Notes under the pieces: model-generated
Seen by the model: the letters and a program-made list of their open reading frames with translations, nothing else
What the model was told of the DNA's origin: nothing
The model's database searches: none
Translations under genes and position numbers: made by a program
In this document: positions 60,861 through 64,000 of the stretch, piece by piece
Layout of the letters: each line of letters starts with the position of its first letter
How positions within the stretch are numbered: the stretch's first letter is position 1
Assembly (NCBI RefSeq): GCF_013280595.1
Contig: NZ_JAAATY010000018.1
Span: 1 to 64,000, forward strand
Reading direction: 5' to 3'
DNA length: 64,000 nucleotides
Source: Kibdelosporangium persicum
GTDB taxonomy: Bacteria; Actinomycetota; Actinomycetes; Mycobacteriales; Pseudonocardiaceae

Positions 60861-61876
60861 CCAAGCCCCTGCTCGCGGTGACGCTCGGCGATCCGGCCGG
60901 GATCGGCCCGGAGATCACCGCGAAGACCCTGGCCGCGCCCGAGGCCACGGACACCGCCCGTCCCCTGGCGGTCGGGGACGCGCCCGTGCTGCGCCGCGCG
61001 ATCGACGTGCTGGGCCTGGATGCCAGGGTCAACGCGGTCTCCTCGGTCGCGGACGCGAAGTTCGAACCCGGCACGATCGACATCCTCGACCTGGGCATCG
61101 CACCCGGTGACCTGCCGTGGGGCGAGGTGAACGCGACCGCGGGCAAAGCGGCCGTCGCCGCGATCGAGGCGGCCACCGAGGCCGCGCTGCGCGGCGAAGT
61201 GGACGCCGTGGTGACGTCACCGATCAACAAGGAGTCGATCTGGGCGGCCGGGTCGAAGCACCTCGGCCACACCGAGATGCTCGGCGAGCTGACCGGGTCG
61301 GACCGGTTCAACACCATGTTCTGGGTCCGTGGCCTGCGGATCTTCTTCGCCACCCGGCATCTGTCGCTGCGCGAGGCGGTCGAGCAGATCACCCGGCCGA
61401 ACATCGAGCACGCGATCCGCGAGGCGTACACGGCGTTGCGCGTGTTCGGCAACGATTCGCCCAGGCTGGCGGTCGCCGCGCTGAATCCGCACGGTGGCGA
61501 GGGCGGCAAGTTCGGCGACGAGGAGATCGTCGCGATCGCGCCCGCGGTGCGGGCCGCGAAGGCCGACGGGCTGGACGTGCACGGCCCGATCCCGGCCGAT
61601 TCGGTGTTCCACCAAGGACTTGAGGGCCGCTACGACGGCGTTCTCTCGCTGTACCACGACCAGGGGCACATCGCGTCCAAGACGGTGGACTTCCACGGCA
61701 CGGTCTCGGTGACCGTCGGTCTGCCGATCCTGCGCACGTCCGTCGACCACGGCACAGCCTTCGACATCGCCGGGACGGGCCGCGCCGAGCACGGCACGAT
61801 GGTCGCCGCTTTCCGCGCGGCGGTCGATCTCGCTCCGTACGCACCACGTCTGCGTGAGGCCTATCCCGGCAAATGA
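60857..61876 (+). CDS. pdxA2: PdxA-family dehydrogenase, probably PdxA2
   Basis: A 339-residue metal- and NAD-dependent dehydrogenase: AVTLGDPAGIGPEI at the start, VTSPINKESIWAAG, metal ligands in HLGHTEML and SLYHDQGHIASK, and FHGTVSVTVGLPILRTSVDHGTAFDIAG. True PdxA makes pyridoxal phosphate. Here, coupling to a DUF1537 kinase indicates the PdxA2 role: oxidising and decarboxylating 4-phospho-threonate or -erythronate to dihydroxyacetone phosphate. It overlaps the kinase and the regulator by 4 nt each. Confidence 0.92.
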   Translation: MTKPLLAVTLGDPAGIGPEITAKTLAAPEATDTARPLAVGDAPVLRRAIDVLGLDARVNAVSSVADAKFEPGTIDILDLGIAPGDLPWGEVNATAGKAAVAAIEAATEAALRGEVDAVVTSPINKESIWAAGSKHLGHTEMLGELTGSDRFNTMFWVRGLRIFFATRHLSLREAVEQITRPNIEHAIREAYTALRVFGNDSPRLAVAALNPHGGEGGKFGDEEIVAIAPAVRAAKADGLDVHGPIPADSVFHQGLEGRYDGVLSLYHDQGHIASKTVDFHGTVSVTVGLPILRTSVDHGTAFDIAGTGRAEHGTMVAAFRAAVDLAPYAPRLREAYPGK

Positions 61877-62556
61877 ACGCGCGAGAACGCCGGGCGCGGC
61901 TGCTCAACGAGGTTCGCGGCGGGTCGGGTCACATCCACGAACTGGCCGACCAGTTCCGGGTCTCCCCGTCCACGATCCGCCGCGATCTCACCGCGCTCGA
62001 ACGCGACGGGCATGTCGTTCGGACATACGGCGGCGCGGTGGAACGCGGCGTGCGGGAGAAAGACGCGCGAAACTCCGCCGAAAAGGAGGAAATCGCCAGG
62101 AACGCCGCGGCGGTGATCGAGGACGGCGAGATCGTCGTGCTCGACGCGGGCACCACCACCGGCAGGCTGGCGGCGCACCTCACGCACCGCAGGCTGACCG
62201 TCGTCACCAACGGCCTCACCGCCATCCTCGCGCTGGCCGAGAGCCCGACCGTGGAGTTGATCATCCTCGGTGGACGGTTGCGGCAGCCGAACGCGGCGAT
62301 CATCGGCGCCACGGTGAGCGAGCAGCTGCGGCACATCGGAGCCGATCGGGTGTTCCTCGGCACCGATGGGCTGCATCCGCAAAAAGGTCTGTGTTCACCG
62401 AGTCTCGAACAGGCGCACCTGAAGCACACGATGCTGCATAGCGCACGACACGCATACGTGCTGGCTGATCATTCCAAGATGGGCCAGGAACCGTTCTCCT
62501 ACTGGACTCCCCTTGACAGGCCGTACACCGTGCTGACGAACCAGCCCGTGATCTGA
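61873..62556 (+). CDS. DeoR/GlpR family repressor
   Basis: A 227-residue regulator. The DeoR helix-turn-helix is at about residues 5-57 (RRARLLNEVRGGSGHIHELADQFRVSPSTIRRDLTALERDG), with the typical VVRTYGGAV turn after it. The effector domain follows (GEIVVLDAGTTTGRLAAHL, LTVVTNGLTAILAL, LIILGGRLR, ADRVFLGTDGLHPQKGLCS). DeoR proteins bind phosphorylated sugars. Being the last gene of the kinase-pdxA2 operon, it probably binds the perfect palindrome at 59644 and responds to a tetronate phosphate. Confidence 0.93.
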   Translation: MNARERRARLLNEVRGGSGHIHELADQFRVSPSTIRRDLTALERDGHVVRTYGGAVERGVREKDARNSAEKEEIARNAAAVIEDGEIVVLDAGTTTGRLAAHLTHRRLTVVTNGLTAILALAESPTVELIILGGRLRQPNAAIIGATVSEQLRHIGADRVFLGTDGLHPQKGLCSPSLEQAHLKHTMLHSARHAYVLADHSKMGQEPFSYWTPLDRPYTVLTNQPVI

Positions 62557-62632
62557 CCGAGACATCCCCTGAACCGGACGCACACGATTGCCCGTATGAA
62601 CGGTGCAGCCGCCAAGAGACGGGAGTGATCGC

Positions 62633-63802
62633 GTGCGACACGGCCACAGTGTGGACACCAGCTTGTTCCAGCGTGCGGCGCACAGCCCGTCATACTTCGA
62701 GCTGATCCGGGGGATGGGCGACGGCGGCAGGCAGATCGCGGACTTCTGCATCCCGTGCAACCCGTACTTCCCGACGCCGGAGATGTTCGGTGAGCTGGCC
62801 AAGAACCTCGAGATGGTGCTGAAGTTCTACCCGAGCGACGCGGGCACCATCGCGGGCAGGCTCGCCCGGATCCTCGGGCTCAACCCGGCGACCGTCGCCA
62901 TGTCGAACGGCTCCACCGAGCTGATCACGTGGATGGACCACCTGTGGTTCAAGGAAAGCGTGGCGGTGCCGATCCCGACCTTCGGGCGGTGGACCGACCA
63001 GCCGCTGGAGACCGGCAAACGCGTCGACATGTACCCGTTGCAGGAAAGCAGCGACTTCAACCTGAGCATCGACGACTACGTCAAGTTCATCCGGAAGCGT
63101 AAATCCCGGGTCGCGGTGCTGTGCAACCCGAACAATCCCGACGGCGGCTACCTGCCGCGCCGCGAGATCGTCCGGTTCATGGACGAGCTGGCCGACCTCG
63201 ACCTCGTGGTGATCGACGAGTCGTTCATCGACTTCGTCGAGGTGGAACGGCATCCCTCGGTGGCGACGGACGCGACGATCCGCCCGAACGTGGTGGTGCT
63301 CAAGAGCCTCGGGAAGAACTTCGGCCTGCACGGCATCCGGTTCGGCTACCTCGTGGCCAACCCCGCGCTCGCGGGCAGGATGGCCAAGACCTTGCCCAAG
63401 TGGAACCTGAACTCGCTGGCCGAAACGGTCGTGTTCATGCTGGAGGAGCACGCCGCCGACTACGCGGAAAGCCTGCAGCTACTGGCCCGCGACCGTTACC
63501 GGATGGGCATGGAACTGGCCAGGAACCCGGATCTGACGGTCTACTCGTCGCAGGCGAACTTCCTGCTCGTCAAGCTGGCGGCGACCATCGACGGGCTGGC
63601 GCTGCGGGACTTCCTGTTGCAGCGCCACCAGGTCTTCATCCGCGAATGCGGCAACAAACTGGGAATGAGCAGCCAGTTCGTCCGCCTGGTGGTGCGTCCG
63701 GAACAGGACGTTCAGCGTCTGGTCGAAGGACTGCGTGCGTTCACCAAGACCCGATGGGAGCACGACCATGCCACCCCTGCCCTCGTCCACAGCGTGTCCT
63801 GA
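62633..63802 (+). CDS. PLP-dependent class I/II aminotransferase (histidinol-phosphate type)
   Basis: 389 residues starting at GTG (GGGAG upstream). A fold type I enzyme resembling histidinol-phosphate aminotransferase and CobC/CobD: LNPATVAMSNGSTELITWM, VLCNPNNPDGGYLPRREI, VVIDESFIDF and the PLP lysine Lys228 in SLGKNFGLHGIRFGYLV. It starts 76 nt after the DeoR stop on the same strand, so it might share or extend the acid-sugar unit, though a separate promoter is as likely. The substrate is unknown. Its 3' end overlaps a 29-residue frame. Confidence 0.88.
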   Translation: MRHGHSVDTSLFQRAAHSPSYFELIRGMGDGGRQIADFCIPCNPYFPTPEMFGELAKNLEMVLKFYPSDAGTIAGRLARILGLNPATVAMSNGSTELITWMDHLWFKESVAVPIPTFGRWTDQPLETGKRVDMYPLQESSDFNLSIDDYVKFIRKRKSRVAVLCNPNNPDGGYLPRREIVRFMDELADLDLVVIDESFIDFVEVERHPSVATDATIRPNVVVLKSLGKNFGLHGIRFGYLVANPALAGRMAKTLPKWNLNSLAETVVFMLEEHAADYAESLQLLARDRYRMGMELARNPDLTVYSSQANFLLVKLAATIDGLALRDFLLQRHQVFIRECGNKLGMSSQFVRLVVRPEQDVQRLVEGLRAFTKTRWEHDHATPALVHSVS

Positions 63803-63857
63803 CGACTGGACCGAACTGGTCGACTACATCGAGGTCTTCCGGCGCACACGGCGTTGA
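63768..63857 (+). CDS. Possible 29-residue peptide overlapping the aminotransferase 3' end
   Basis: A short frame from ATG at 63768, begun inside the aminotransferase gene in another frame and running 55 nt past its stop. It encodes PPLPSSTACPDDWTELVDYI followed by EVFRRTRR. The acidic-aromatic middle looks protein-like, but no family is recognised and no ribosome site is obvious. It could be translationally coupled, a remnant, or chance. Confidence 0.3.
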   Translation: MPPLPSSTACPDDWTELVDYIEVFRRTRR

Positions 63858-63871
63858 CGCCGCACAGGTTT

Positions 63872-63909
63872 CTCGGGTGCCGCTGGTTCGGCGGCCGGCG
63901 GCACCCGAG
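63872..63909. terminator. Stem-loop between the aminotransferase and the edge gene
   Basis: CTCGGGTGCCGC (63872-63883) pairs over 12 bp with GCGGCACCCGAG (63898-63909), loop 14 nt, between convergent 3' ends. A probable bidirectional terminator. Confidence 0.7.
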
Positions 63910-63914
63910 CCCCG

Positions 63915-64000
63915 TCACACCGGACGGCGGGTGCGGCGCCACGCGATCACGATCAGCGCGACCAGGCCGAACAGCGGGATCGTGCTGATCGCCCAGCTCA
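63915..64000 (-). CDS. C terminus of a membrane protein (partial, runs off right edge)
   Basis: The reverse strand is open from the window edge to a TGA at 63915. It encodes 27 residues: a membrane helix (SWAISTIPLFGLVALIVIAW) and the basic tail RRTRRPV. This looks like the C-terminal anchor of a membrane or surface protein. The rest lies outside the window, so the family is unknown. It is convergent with the aminotransferase gene. Confidence 0.6.
   Translation of the reverse strand, partial: SWAISTIPLFGLVALIVIAWRRTRRPV

Overview
The window is high-GC actinobacterial chromosome, most likely from the Pseudonocardiaceae (Amycolatopsis/Kibdelosporangium-like). Evidence for this: frequent GTG and TTG starts, DUF397/EspG/DUF3558/PPE-like genes, actinobacterial SOS boxes of the TCGAAC-N4-GTTCGA type, and a core gene order matching the mycobacterial stretch nrdR-chiZ-lexA ... 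hflX-dapF-miaA ... DUF349-(Rv2732c)-miaB ... recX-recA-DUF3046. No rRNA, tRNA, CRISPR array, prophage or large biosynthetic cluster was seen.

Region by region: (1) 1-17.7 kb is an accessory arm: a partial secreted ALF-repeat-like protein, a DUF4139 protein, CBS and GNAT proteins, a prolyl oligopeptidase, a zinc peptidase, a YdcF/SanA protein, a surface protein with a LAxTG-like anchor broken by a frameshift, a cytochrome P450, several TetR/AraC regulators with divergent partners, and a VapBC-like toxin-antitoxin pair. (2) 17.7-31.4 kb is core: nrdJ-nrdR, chiZ and lexA (divergent, with LexA boxes), hflX, an MFS transporter, dapF, miaA, an extradiol-dioxygenase-like gene and a DUF349 gene. (3) 31.4-38.0 kb interrupts that order: a PHB-depolymerase-like esterase, a truncated XRE remnant with its DUF397 partner, an ESX-type cassette (small helical protein, DUF3558 lipoprotein, PPE-like protein, EspG) and an M6 metalloprotease. 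(4) 38.1-56.1 kb: miaB with its membrane-protein neighbour, a TAXI solute receptor next to a two-component system, gluABCD, an Sdh1-type succinate dehydrogenase, edd-eda (Entner-Doudoroff), recX-recA and DUF3046. (5) 56.2-64 kb: a YCII protein, a membrane protein, a membrane-anchored Hsp70-like protein, a DUF1537 kinase-pdxA2-deoR acid-sugar operon, an aminotransferase and a partial membrane gene at the right edge.

Regulatory and repeat structure is rich. Three copies of a directional palindromic repeat of about 50 bp sit exactly between convergent genes, and two of them supply the stop codon of the neighbouring gene. A 193-bp MITE-like element with imperfect terminal inverted repeats and CTAG ends lies after lexA. 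LexA boxes precede chiZ, lexA and recA. A perfect 36-bp palindrome overlaps the start codon of the acid-sugar operon. Several long-stem terminators separate convergent units. No wholly new multi-gene system could be shown. The strongest candidates for something undescribed are the repeat family, the ESX cassette with a possible export motif, and the TAXI/two-component arrangement.
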